64,000 nt of DNA from Homalodisca vitripennis. Taxonomy: Eukaryota > Arthropoda > Insecta > Hemiptera > Cicadellidae. The notes beneath the pieces were generated by a model. The model was not told where the DNA came from. It worked only from the letters and a program-made list of their open reading frames with translations, and did no database searches. Made by a program: the position numbers and the translations under genes. Location: positions 1-64,000 of the forward strand of contig NW_025778043.1 in NCBI RefSeq assembly GCF_021130785.1, in the 5' to 3' direction. Shown here one piece after another: positions 24,501 through 36,500 of the stretch. Positions within the stretch are counted from its first letter, which is position 1. Each line of letters begins with the position of its first letter.

Positions 24501-27500
24501 AGATGTGTCCTATCATTTTGACGCATGTTCACTAAGTACAGTACAATTTCTGCTAAGTGTTTTTTAATTCAAGCGATTGACATTTTCATGATTTAACAGG
24601 CCCAGCCAGCCTTAGAAAAGTTTTCAGATGATCACTGGCTTTGGAAGCTTGCATTAGCAGTAAAAATTATGCTATCCATATCATTTTCTTCAACTTGAAA
24701 CTTCATAGAAAATAATTGTTTGTATGTGTGAAAGATTTAAAAAAATACCTTGCACTCTTTCAAAAAGAGTAGGGAAATAAAATTTGGAACCACTCTGAAA
24801 TTTGCAAGAAACAGATAAAATCCTAAAATTTATATTAAAAGCTGAAACTGAAAATATACCTTCAGAACTTCAAATTGAACTGACTGATCAAAAGAGAACT
24901 TGAAAGAGGACTGCAAGGAATGCTACAATAATACAGATCATCTTCCATTAACTGTATTCATAGATAATTTATAGTTTTTTCATAGCAGGTCTCTGAGTGA
25001 ACAAAACACTTTAGAAGTAGAATGTTTTCAGTTTCTGGATCAACATAATTATATCTATGAACAAACTATAAAGTTGGTTTTATAAGTGTTAAGTTGAAGC
25101 TAAACAACAAAAACAACAATATATATGTCTCACATACATAATAAAGAGAAGGGATGGCTCAACAGAAAATTGTAACAAATGTTACGTCAATAACTGAAAA
25201 GAATAATCATTTTATTAAATACTAGCTATTTCTAACGGCTTCACACACTTTTCGTAAGCTTTACTTGTATATGATCACTTCTGGTTCAAGCGAACTATAT
25301 TTCCAATGCCGTTGTAGCGTTTACCTTGTTGCCATGATCAAGAAAATCTGTTAAAAGTGTATGTTTATAGCCACTGTACACCTACATGTACTTTATTATA
25401 AAGTGGTCTAACACTCAAGCTTTAAGTTCAACCAGAAATTCATTTATATTAAGACAAATATACATCAGAACTTAGCACCTTCCAATAGTGTTTGGCTATT
25501 TAACATACATAACTGTCTCGTAATTGCAGTTTATAATGTTTCAGGCGCTTTGATAACCTTTATATTTTGCGACACCCCGGCGTAGTAGTGAGTTAAATCA
25601 ATGGGCATAGCATATAAATTTTCTTTGTAAAAAATACATGTACATACAAATTTTCATAAAGATCGGTCAAATGGTTATGGAGCTATAAAGGACATATAGA
25701 CAATCATTCATTATATAAACGATATATATTCTATATATATATATTATATTCTATATATATATATATATATAGAATATATATATATACGAAATTAAAGTTC
25801 TTTTTTACTTTTTGAAACCTACTATGATGTCTCAAGTTACTGTGGAACTTTAAGTACTTGGTAGTTAGTATACTCGTACATTTCCATAACCACATTGTCT
25901 TCTTGGCTTGCCTGCGTCCAAAGATCTTTCATTTCTACCCTTGAACGAAAAAATTGCAGGCCCTGTTATGAAATGACAGAATTTTCCTAACCTCTTTTTC
26001 ACCAAACATAATTTTCACAATTCTACACCGTAGAAAAATATTTGGTAAAATATTTGACTCCGCTATTGGTATATGGGATTTCATGTTTTTCACAATTACT
26101 TCAGCTAAAGCGTATACTCCTGTGCTTTATATGGCACAGACGATACTATTTTAAATGTTGATGCCTGGGTGGATTGACTTGACAGCAGTTTTTTTAAATA
26201 TTCTATAAGTTTTCAGATGCAAATGAATGCTTTGTGAGAAGGTCTCTTCCTACCAATTGATCTGAAACCGAATATGTAAATTAAATTATAATGCTGACAG
26301 TTTAGTATGCCACATTGTTATTACCACTTCATTTACATTGCATAGATGTACTTCTCAGAAAACTTTTCTTTACATTTTCATTGACAATAAGTTCATTTCA
26401 ACTTGATCTTGGACAGCAAAAGTACTCCATTCCAGCAGAAAGAGCTTTAACTAAATAAGAAAGACCACTGACACCACAATTCAGTCATTCAGTTTAGTTT
26501 GGTTGACACCATTGTACAATAGCAGCATAGCGGCAAAGTGGTTAGGGTCAGTAAAAAGATATATATATATATAATATAATAAGATATAATATCGTCACAT
26601 GTTGATTGCTCTATATATAGTGTGACGATATTCATAACCAAATTTCACTTAGACCTGGGTTAGCATATTTTCTCTCCCATTCTCCATCTCTCTCTCTTTA
26701 TGTGCCGCTTACCAGCACTATAATTTTGAAAGAACCCTTCTTCAATCTTAATCTCTAACTAAATAGAAATGCTATTTACCTTAAGTTTAAATAACTAGTA
26801 AAGTAAAGGAGAGAGAGAACTATATATACTCATTTCAAAATGGCACAAGACATAACTTCAAAACATTTCTCAAGGCCTTCCAAAACTTATCTCTATCAAC
26901 AAGTTCATAGATTCACTTCAAAACTAACCTCATTGGTCCTTATTGTATTAAAGACATTAAAATTCTTTCAAAATTTATTCAATATTTGCACCAGCAGTAT
27001 TCATAATATCTTTAAAATGCGTAATATCCAGCAATATGAATTGCCAATCGCAATGTAAACATTTTCTTACTCAATGTATAAAGTCCAACTTCTCTATAAA
27101 TACACAGTCACAAAATTAATGTTTTAAGTCCTGAGAAATCTGACCCTAAGCCCCCATAAAAGTACTCCTCTATAACCAAAACTGTGATTTTAATATCAAA
27201 ATAATTAAATTTTATATTAATAAAAGTATTCTACAGAAACATATACCTCTTCTTCGTTTATGTGTTCTACTTCGCTTCCTGCCTTCAGTGTTGACGAATC
27301 AGAATCATCATCCTGTTTTTTCATTTGAATCTTCTCTTTCTTTGTCAGGCTTCAGTGTTGAGGAGTCATCTTGATCTTGGGGAACAGAAAGAAGTCCGGT
27401 GGTGCCATATCCGGGCTGTAAGGAGGCTGTGGCAACATTGCCCTCGACTGTTTTGCCATCTGTTCGGTGGCGAGCAGGCAGGTGTGCGAATTTATTCAAT

Positions 27501-30500
27501 ATTTGCACCAGCAGTATTCATAATATCTTTAAAATGCATAATATCCAGGAATATGAATTGCCAATCGCAATGTAAACACCTTCTTACTCCATGTATAAAG
27601 TCCAACTTCTCTATAAATACACAGTCACAAAATTAATGTTTTAAGTCCTGAGAAATCTGACCCTAACCCCCCATAAAAGTAATCCTCTATAACCAAAACT
27701 GTGATTTTAATATCAAAATAATTAACTTTTATATTAATAAAAGTATTCTACAGAAACATATACCTCTTCTTCGTTTATGTCTTCTACTTCGCTTCCTGCC
27801 TTCAGTGTTGACGAATCAGAATCATCATCCTGTTTTTCATTTGAATCTTCTCTTTCATTGTCAGGCTTCAGTGTTGAGGAGTCATTTTGATCTTGGGGAA
27901 CAGAAAGAAGTCCGGTGGTGCCATATCCGGGCTGTAAGGAGGCTGTGGCAACATTGCCCTCGACTGTTTTGCCATCTGTTCGGTGAAGAGCAGGCAGGTG
28001 TGCGACGGCGCATTGTCGTGATGGAGAATCCACGAATCGGCAATCTCCGGACGGACTCGGTGAACCCGGGCGGTTAGTCGACGGAGCACCTCTCTGTAGT
28101 ACTGGCCGTTTACAGTTTGACCGGGTGGCACAAACTCTTTGTGAACAATGCCTTTCACGTCAAAGAAAGCAATGAGCATCGACTTCACCTTCGATTTGCT
28201 CATGCGGTCGTGGTGACGCCGGTGTGTGCCACTCCGAACTCTGCCGCTTCGTCTTAGGATCGTATTCAAAAACCCACGTCTCGTCTCCTGTAATCCTGTA
28301 ACGTGGTTGAAAAAACTCTGGTTCGGTTTGCAGTCGATCAAGGATTTCCGAAGCGACAGCAACACGACGCTTCTTTTGCTCATCAGTCAGGTGTTTGGGT
28401 ACCAGCTTCGCACAGATCTTCCTCATGCCCAGATCGTTCTTAATAATGTTTTTGAACGGTCATCTTATCAATTCCGACCTCATCTGCGATAGCCCGAATG
28501 CTCAGACGACGATCACTGTTCAACACATCACGCACTTTTAGCACATTTGTGTCCGTGTGACTCGTTGATGGAGGACCGACGCGCTGTTTGTCATGGACGT
28601 CATCGCGGCCCTCCCAGAAATTTTTGTGCCACTGAAACACCTGAGTTCTGGACTGAGCATCCTCACCGTAAGCCTCTTGAATCATTTGAAGAGTTTTCCG
28701 TGGCCGTTTTCTAGAGTTTGACACAAAATTTAATGCTAAAACGTTGCTTGATCGTTCTCTCCATTTTCACTCCGACGGGGTAACTGAACATGCACTCCGC
28801 TCTCGCTCGATACTAACTCTCCAAGCGCTTGGAGGCAACTGCTGCAGCCCGGTTCCCTTTCACTAAACCCCCCACCACCACTACAGCACCAGATACCGGT
28901 TAGCAGACGCTTTGACGGAGCGGGGCAGGCTCAGTCCGGTTACTTATTATACAGACCCTGTATAATACTCGTTTTAATAGACATATCGATTAAACACAAT
29001 CAATAATTTTATGAAAAGAAAAAATATTAAAGAGGTGTAAGATATATACATAATTTACCAACAAAATTTATAATTGAAACAGATCTGTTAAAATTTAAAA
29101 AAGAAGTAAAGGATTATTTAACTAATTTGTATATTCTTTTGAAGAATATTTCAATACAAAAACCGATTAATACATTTAAAGAAGAATTGAAGATAAATCG
29201 TTAAGATATAAATTTTATCATTTAAATGAACTAATGTTACCATTTTATATTTATATTTTAAAATTAATATTAGTATTTATTTTTATTGTAGTGACGCTAT
29301 TCTCTGCACCGTTTACATGTTCTGGAATAAAGTGGTTTGACTATTGACTATATATAAAAATTTGAAACAATGGCAGTATATGGCCAACCAGCCCAAAAAA
29401 GTAAAACAAACAAAGGCCAAGGATCGTCAACTGCTCTTCAGGATAGGTCTAGGCCTAGTAAGCCTAAAAACGTAATGTCAACAAACAACAGACAAACGGT
29501 AGGCCAAAGTGGTCTTACAATTGAAAGGAGGCAGCAAAATTGTACCAGCCTATCATAGGTACAAAAACGGCCAGTACAATAAAAGCAGTAATGGACCAAG
29601 GGAAACTTTATGTATGAACTAATGTATCACAAACTAATTTATGAACATTTATTCACTTGTCTATATAAGTCACTATGAACATTTAATCATTTTTTAAGTC
29701 TTAGCACCAGCTTTAGGATCCCATCATCAAAGACTCTGCCGTTTGACCGTTACACTAGTTAGTAATGGTTTCTTTCAACATATTATTTTCTTGAGTTTTG
29801 GGAAAAGATAAAAGTCTGATGCTGTCAGGGCTGTATGGTGGATGATCCAAAACTTGTCCAGCTGTGTCTGTGTTCTTACTGTGACATGAGGCCGAGTATT
29901 GTTGTGAAGTAGAACGCTACAGAGCAGGCCTCGCCGGCAGTTTTGAATATTGTGCCTAAGCTTCAATAACGTTTCACAGTATCTCTCTGCATTTATTATC
30001 ATTCATTCCTGCAAAAATTCTATTAAAATTTTGCCCTTCCGGTCCCAAAAAACTGGCCGTGAAGGAAGGTTTTGCTTGAATTTCCGTACCTTCATCGGGG
30101 ATTTTGTGTGATGCTACTCACTGGATTGAAGTTGAGTCTCTGGAGTGTAGTACCCAAACCACGTCTCATACCAAGTCACAAAAGACAAAGAATGTGCCAT
30201 ATGCTTTGCTTTACATTCTTCTGTTAACAATTTTGGTACCCATCTCGCACACATGTTTTGTAACGAAGTTTATCAGTAGCAGTGTTATAAACTACAGACT
30301 GAAACTTGTGGAAATTTCTGATGAAGTTCGTCAATAATAAAGCGTCTGTTTTGGAGAATTTTCTCTTTAACTTTTCTCCTTCATTCATGACAGTCCAGAT
30401 TGTTCTTTATCATGAACATTTGTCCTTTTTTTATTAAAAAAACGTACATGATTGACATGGCGACAAACAAAGCTATATAACCACACAACCAACACTAGCA

Positions 30501-33500
30501 GAGACGTGAAACGTAATGTTGGCTTAGTGGGGGACTGATTTGGAGTGGCAGACCTTGAATGGACATCACCTTGACGGGATGCGTGGGTACAATGCTTAAT
30601 CAGTTCTCATAGATTACCAAAATATGTCAAAAATCATTAACATAATTTGCTACTGTGATGGATATAAGTTTTTTCAAAACGAGTTAAATTTTCATACTGG
30701 CAAAGATAAGTAAAATTCTAGTTGACATAGTTTTCACCAATTTTCAAAAGCTTATCGCAGTGGGTGACCAAAGCTTTTAAAATCCTTCTGCCTAGAAACT
30801 TTCCGCCAGTGACGATAGCCACGATATCACAGCATATTTCAACTTATCGTCAGGTCTAAAGCACTTGGGTGCTTAGCTCATGTGCAGGAACAAGTGATTG
30901 TCTGACGGTGCCAAACCCGGACCATAAGGCAGGTGGTAGAATTGCTCCCAACGAAACTGTCAAATTAACGTTTGGGTGTCACCAGCAATATGGAGCCGAG
31001 CTTTGTCATGGAGCAACACAATTCCTTCACTGAGCTTTCCTTTCCATTTGTTTTACAAGACACTGGAATTCACCATGTTTATCCCTTAAAAGCATATGAT
31101 GAGTTTATCTCAACACTCAATATTTGTTGAAAAAGGGCCGCTGAAGAGTTATTTAGTCACACAACAATCTCCTGATCCTTTGCATTATTCTAGGAGTGAC
31201 AGTCAATTTACTGGTGAATAAGTGAAACTTTACATTAATGCCAGTTGAGCTACAAAAGTTTAAGTAATTAAAAACAAATTACTAAAGGCTCAAGAGTGCA
31301 GTGCCTTCTTTTTCTAGTGAAAACATAAGAAAGTAAAATGGGTTGTTAAAAGGGTTAAGGCTGTTAGGCCACTAAATAGTTCTTTGTCAAGATTTCTTTG
31401 TTTTTCCCTAATTAAGCTTCACCTTTCGACATTTTGTAGCCTTTTCAAATTTGTTTGCATTATATAAATATGTTTTTTTAAGAAAATACTTCAAAGTATG
31501 TTTACTAAGAGTTATATTGTAAATTTAAAAACTTAGAAACAAATTTTACTTTGAAATTAAAATATTTGTTATAATAAAAGTAATTATGTTATATATGTAC
31601 AAAATATGTTGTTGGTTTATAGAAGTATTGTTAAGAAAATTGATTTCAGTATGTTAACAAATATTAGTTGTGAATTTTTAATCAGTAATAGACCTCAGCA
31701 CCAGCATGGTTAAAAATAATTAAGGTCATACTGATCTTCCGAGTTTTGTGAGTCAATTTTCTCAGAAAACCATCTAAAATGTTTTAACTAAGTCTAACTC
31801 TAAACTTGTCAGTTTAAACATGGTGATAAAGGTTTCAATATTGATTTTGTTATCAGAAATGTGTATGTTCTTGTACAATGGGGCATGTTTACAGTGTTGC
31901 TCTTCTTACATCAGCATAAATATGATTAAACAATGTTTTGATGGCAAAAATTTACTTTTAAATTCCACCAAATCAAATTTTATTTATTTTTCTACAAGAC
32001 AAACCAGAACCAAAATTAATATTGGCATCAGTGTAAAAGAAGAGAAAGTAAGCCAAGTTGAATACACCACAATTTTAGGAATTTTAATTGATGAAATCCT
32101 CTCCTGGAATAAACATGTTGACCATATTATTCATAAAATGTCTTCTATCTTCTGGAGACAGTTGTCAAGGGTTTGTAGTTTACAAACTTTACGATCCGTA
32201 TATTTTTTTCTAGTGCATTCACACTTATCATATTGAATAAGCATACATGGCGCAACAATAAAAAAAGAATCTGGATAGGTTACTAGTCCAACAAAAGAGA
32301 GCTCTACGAGTTATCCTTAGACTTAAAAAGATTGACTCCGTTAAGAAATTATGTACAGAAAATGGAATTTTAACGGTATACAGTTTATATATTTATGAAA
32401 CAGTTCTTTATGCGAAACAAGAAGAAGATAAAACAGTGCAATTCTAGATAATAGTCATCAATACAACACAAGGCATAACAGAAATGTCCCACACAAGCGT
32501 AAATTATTATTGCATGTAAAATTAATGTTTTGAACCTTATTTTCATTTACAATACGGTTATTTACATTAAGGCTAAAGATGAACGAAACTAAAAGCACCA
32601 AAAGTTTTTGAATTGTTATTGATATGCCACGATAAGTCTTTCCCATGGCTGTCCCTACACACTAACGTTTGTCTGGTTCTTCAGTTTCTCTTAATGACAA
32701 CCTCACAGCTGTTGTTATCACTGGTGGTATCAATACCATTTTCCAGAGTCAAGCAACTGTACAGATTTTCAGTTTCAAAATTAGGACCAGAAAGTTGAAC
32801 ATTATTTTTAAATTGGCTTCATTATTCCTGGAATCAATTACTTTAGTAAAGCCAGTATTTTTTTATCTAAAAGAGGATTTTGGGCTCTCAATTCAGTAGC
32901 ATTTACCTTGTCTTTTTGATAGGGTGGAGGGGGGGGAAAGCGAGTTTTTTCTAGCTGATGTTTCATTCGGACAATTTTAAGAAATGGGGAGTTTTATTAC
33001 TATATACGATTCTTGATATTGAAACAGAAGGAATTTAATTCCAAATGAGTAAAATGTTTTAACCTTTCCAGCGTTATTGACGCGGATCCGCGGAGGGCCA
33101 CTACAAGCTCAAAACGTTATTGCCGTGGATCCGCGTTTTTGCATTCTTTATTTTCTTACTGCTATGTTAGTTGAATATTTTGCTGTTAGATGGTCCTAGT
33201 CGTCATGCGACATACAGACGGGTTGCCCTGCCTCGAATTCTGTTACAATGGGAGTGGCAGTTGCTTCTAATTGGCCAAACACTGTCTAGCGGGCGTGGCC
33301 CCGCGCCTTTCACAAAGTCATTGACGGGAGCTCCCGTCAAGGCATCTAGCCAGTTGTTAGTGAGAAGCGTCCGGTACACGCATATGTATTTCGGTTATCG
33401 CTAATTTTCTGTTGTGTCTTATTCTTTTTAAAGTAAATTATTCATATTAAATACAGCAGTTTCCAGTATTTATTTAGTGTTTTTTACCATTATTCGTGTG

Positions 33501-36500
33501 AATGGCCTATCCAGACGATTCGGAATTTGAAGATTTGGTAATTCTGAGCAATTACTTGGTCAACCCCAAACTTTTTAATATTTTACTACGGTCATAAGGA
33601 TGTTATCACAAAGCAAGAAACATAATTCAAGCCCTGCAAGGCTGTCCTACAGGTTGCCGAGCGATAAGAAGGTTCAAAGTCCACGCGATAACAGTGGCTT
33701 GCGGGAGACGCGTGGAATGTCAGTTGTGACAGCCCGCCACTAAATAAACTCTTTGTCTACTTTTGTATTTTTCTAATTTTATTGGTTTGTAATATAGTAT
33801 ACGTTTATCTATAAAACTGTGTTTCATTCCCATACTTACTGAATAAATTATAAAAATATTAGTGACAACTACACTGCTATTCTACGATATTCTCAAAAGT
33901 TAAAAATTATCCTAGGTAATCCAAAAAAGGCTAAACGAATTTTATTTACCGTTAAATAACTCTATTTTGACATACAGAAACGAAAATAAATTTAACTTTA
34001 CACATTGGAAATTGAAAAAAATTGTAACTTTATCAAAGATCAGGTCTAATTTTTCATGACGCTTAAAGGGTTAAACCAATAACCCGCACTTGATATTAAA
34101 GATTTAAGATAAGCATTTTAGACACTGTGAAAAGATAAAGTTGCATTACTTGAACAAATTTCACAACTAATCTTTGAATTTCTGTTATAATTTTGGTTAT
34201 ATAGACGGATTCTGTTTTTGTTCAGCTTGAGCACTCGGAGAAGGGTGTACTCAGTATGGCAAAGTGCAGACAGGCAGACACAAACAACTCTCAGTTCTGC
34301 GTGACGCTCGGTCAGACACCACACTTGGATGGCTCCTACGTTGTGTTTGGTCGTATTGTCAAGGGCTTCAATATCATCAACAACATCTCGTACCAGCCGC
34401 TCGGCCCTGGCGAGAGACCCATCCCTGTGAGTACCACTCGATAACCATAGATCTTTAGTCTTGTAAACAACTCTCAGTTCTGTGTGACTCTCGGTCAGAC
34501 ACCACACTTGGATGGCTCCTACGTTGTGTTTGGTCGTATTGTCAAGGGCTTCAATATCATCAACAACATCTCGTACCAGCCGCTCGGCCCTGGCGAGAGA
34601 CCCATCCCTGTGATTACCACTCGATAACCATAGATGTTTAGTCTTGTAAACAACTCTGTAGATTCTCTGAAGGTGTAGTGCTCTTGGCCATTTATAAAGA
34701 TACATTATCAGTGATATTGTAGGTCTTTGTTATTTTAATGTAGGTCAAGTAGGATATTTTTGTTTTAGTTTTGTTTATGACTATGGAGGGCAACTGGATT
34801 TTGCCAGACATTTGCTATTATGCAATTATACAAAATATCAGTAAGACTAGGTTTCAACATCTGCTGTGTAATATATTCCTCAGGCAGGTAACTAACTAAC
34901 ATAACCTAGATTAAAATAAACAATCATACTAATACGTTCTGACAAGCATAAGTCAGGAATATTTCTTGTTATTCCTGAGTTGTGTCTGTCTTAATGCTTT
35001 GGTGTGATTTGTTTATTTTAACCTAGGTGGGTTTTAGGCTGTACCACTGTAAGATTACATGTTGAGGAATGTTCCTCTAACGATTTCCATGTATATCTTA
35101 ACCATGCATGTGAGCAGTGTTCAATAATACCCATTTTTGAAACTCCGTACCATACACGAATTTTTACAGTGGTTGTTTATAAAATTGTTTTTGGTTTTAG
35201 CTGTGCAAAAGTGGAAGTGAGCTTTATCACTCATCATTGAAAAACATCAGATTTAAGAACATAAAGCATTCTCTCTCTAAAAATTCTTCATACGCCAAAA
35301 GTTTGTTAAGATTCTGAACAATCAAAGTCCTGTATGGATGGAATTTCCACTCACAGTTCAGGATGAATTGTAAAGGAAGTGACAAAACCTAAGGTTGGGA
35401 CAAATTTTGCAGCAACTCTGCGCAATCTTAAAATTTTCTGTAAATACAATCACTGCGGTGTGGTTGATTTCGATAGGTCTGAGTGCTGAACAGTCATAAT
35501 TGACCTCCTTTACTACTTAAACTAAATCTATCGATGACAGCTCTGCATTTGGCAAGAAAATATATCCATTGACAGTGTGCAGTGTATGTACTGTGATTCT
35601 GCAAAGTAGTGTCTGTTTTCAGTTCAGATGTTTTTGTCATTATACTTCAAGTGGGGTGTGCGTTTGAGTATTTTGTTGTCATTTTAGTATATTAATCTAT
35701 AAGTAAATGTAATATAGGGGGAAAACCTCAACCTTCTTGATTGGGATTATGTAGGGCTACAGTTTTGCTATGATTTCTCACATTCTCTGTTTAATTTTTC
35801 AAGGTTAATTTTTTTGTGAAATTTTTTTTCAGCAACTTTAAAGCAGTGCGCGAATATGGTAAAATCAAATTATGGAAACATTACTGATGCTTACTTCTGT
35901 AGCTAGTTCGGGAAACATAGTAATAACCGACATCAAAGTCATAATTATATCTCCTAAATGATGAGAGATACAGTTTAATATTTGTGTAATAGGACACATC
36001 AAGATAAAGAAAAGCAATTGTATCCCAAAACCAAAAGTTATGAATCTCTTGCTTAACATGTTTCATAAAATTACAACATTTTTAACCCTCTCCCGGGCAA
36101 ACGCCTCGAAATGCCTCGGCAGGGCGCCTGTTTGCTAAAGTCCAAATGCCTCCAATCGCCTCCAACTGCTTTATCAACGCCCTCTGCTTTGTGCTGCTGT
36201 CTTACGATTGTTTGGGGAACTAATACTGGAAATATCTATTGGCAGTATTATTGTTGCCTTGTTTATTCATAGTTTTATGACTAGGGACGATATCTAGGAT
36301 TAATAATTTGAAACGGTTCATTCATTACTTCATTGACGGTGATCTTGTTGTTTAGTAGTACAATTCTTTCTGACTTGTGCTGCTATCTTACGGAATTTGA
36401 TGAACTATTTGGGACTTTTTATAACCACTTATTTACTGAAATCATTTCGTTAGTTTTTTTCGCAGTCTTTACACTTGGTTCTGTACTTCATACACGGCAG

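Larger units (their letters stand above)
24212..27886. mobile_element. Insertion inside mariner, partly hAT-like
   Basis: This foreign block separates PKIK from HLKG of the mariner transposase. Within it, 24590-24960 on the + strand reads [17 protein letters not shown] and later [12 protein letters not shown]. These resemble blocks in transposases of the GTF2IRD2/ZBED (hAT-derived) type, though stops interrupt them. Around 25215-25720 is an unnamed insect-style repeat with CGGCTTCACAC and ATCGGTCAAATGGTTATGG. I found no clear ends for the insertion, so more than one event is likely. Confidence 0.4.
24040..28764 (-). pseudogene. mariner transposase (DD34D type), interrupted
   Basis: The start ATG lies at 28764-28762 and an in-frame TAG follows 17 codons later. 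The body then continues: [16 protein letters not shown] and a helix-turn-helix ([12 protein letters not shown]), a frameshift near 28440, then [11 protein letters not shown] (first D), HHDNAPSHT (second D) and [14 protein letters not shown] (third D). The coding frame breaks at PKIK near 27887 where foreign DNA enters. It resumes at 24211 with [13 protein letters not shown] and ends YFEDF at a stop at 24040-24042. One premature stop, at least two frameshifts and a 3.7-kb insertion make it dead. The intact enzyme would cut and paste its element at TA sites. Confidence 0.88.
23967..28960 (-). mobile_element. mariner element split by a large insertion
   Basis: CAGGGTCTGTATAATTAAGT begins the left end, and the right end is its inverse with one base missing. 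TA flanks both (23965-23966 and 28961-28962). Mariner sequence proper covers 23967-24211 and about 27887-28960 (about 1.3 kb together, the normal size). The middle, about 24212-27886, is foreign DNA, plus a tandem duplication that spans its right junction. The transposase runs on the minus strand. Confidence 0.9.

Noticed and set aside
26535..26565. Possible tRNA/SINE A box (TAGCGGCAAAGTGGTTAGGG)
   Set aside because: No B box follows; the sequence passes into a TA run.
29370..29558. Basic 62-codon frame as a retrotransposon ORF1
   Set aside because: Too short and low in complexity; no zinc knuckle or coiled coil follows.
34118..34705. A 195-codon minus-strand open frame
   Set aside because: It is the antisense of the PPID exon and its tandem duplicate; the internal protein repeat simply mirrors the 183-bp duplication.
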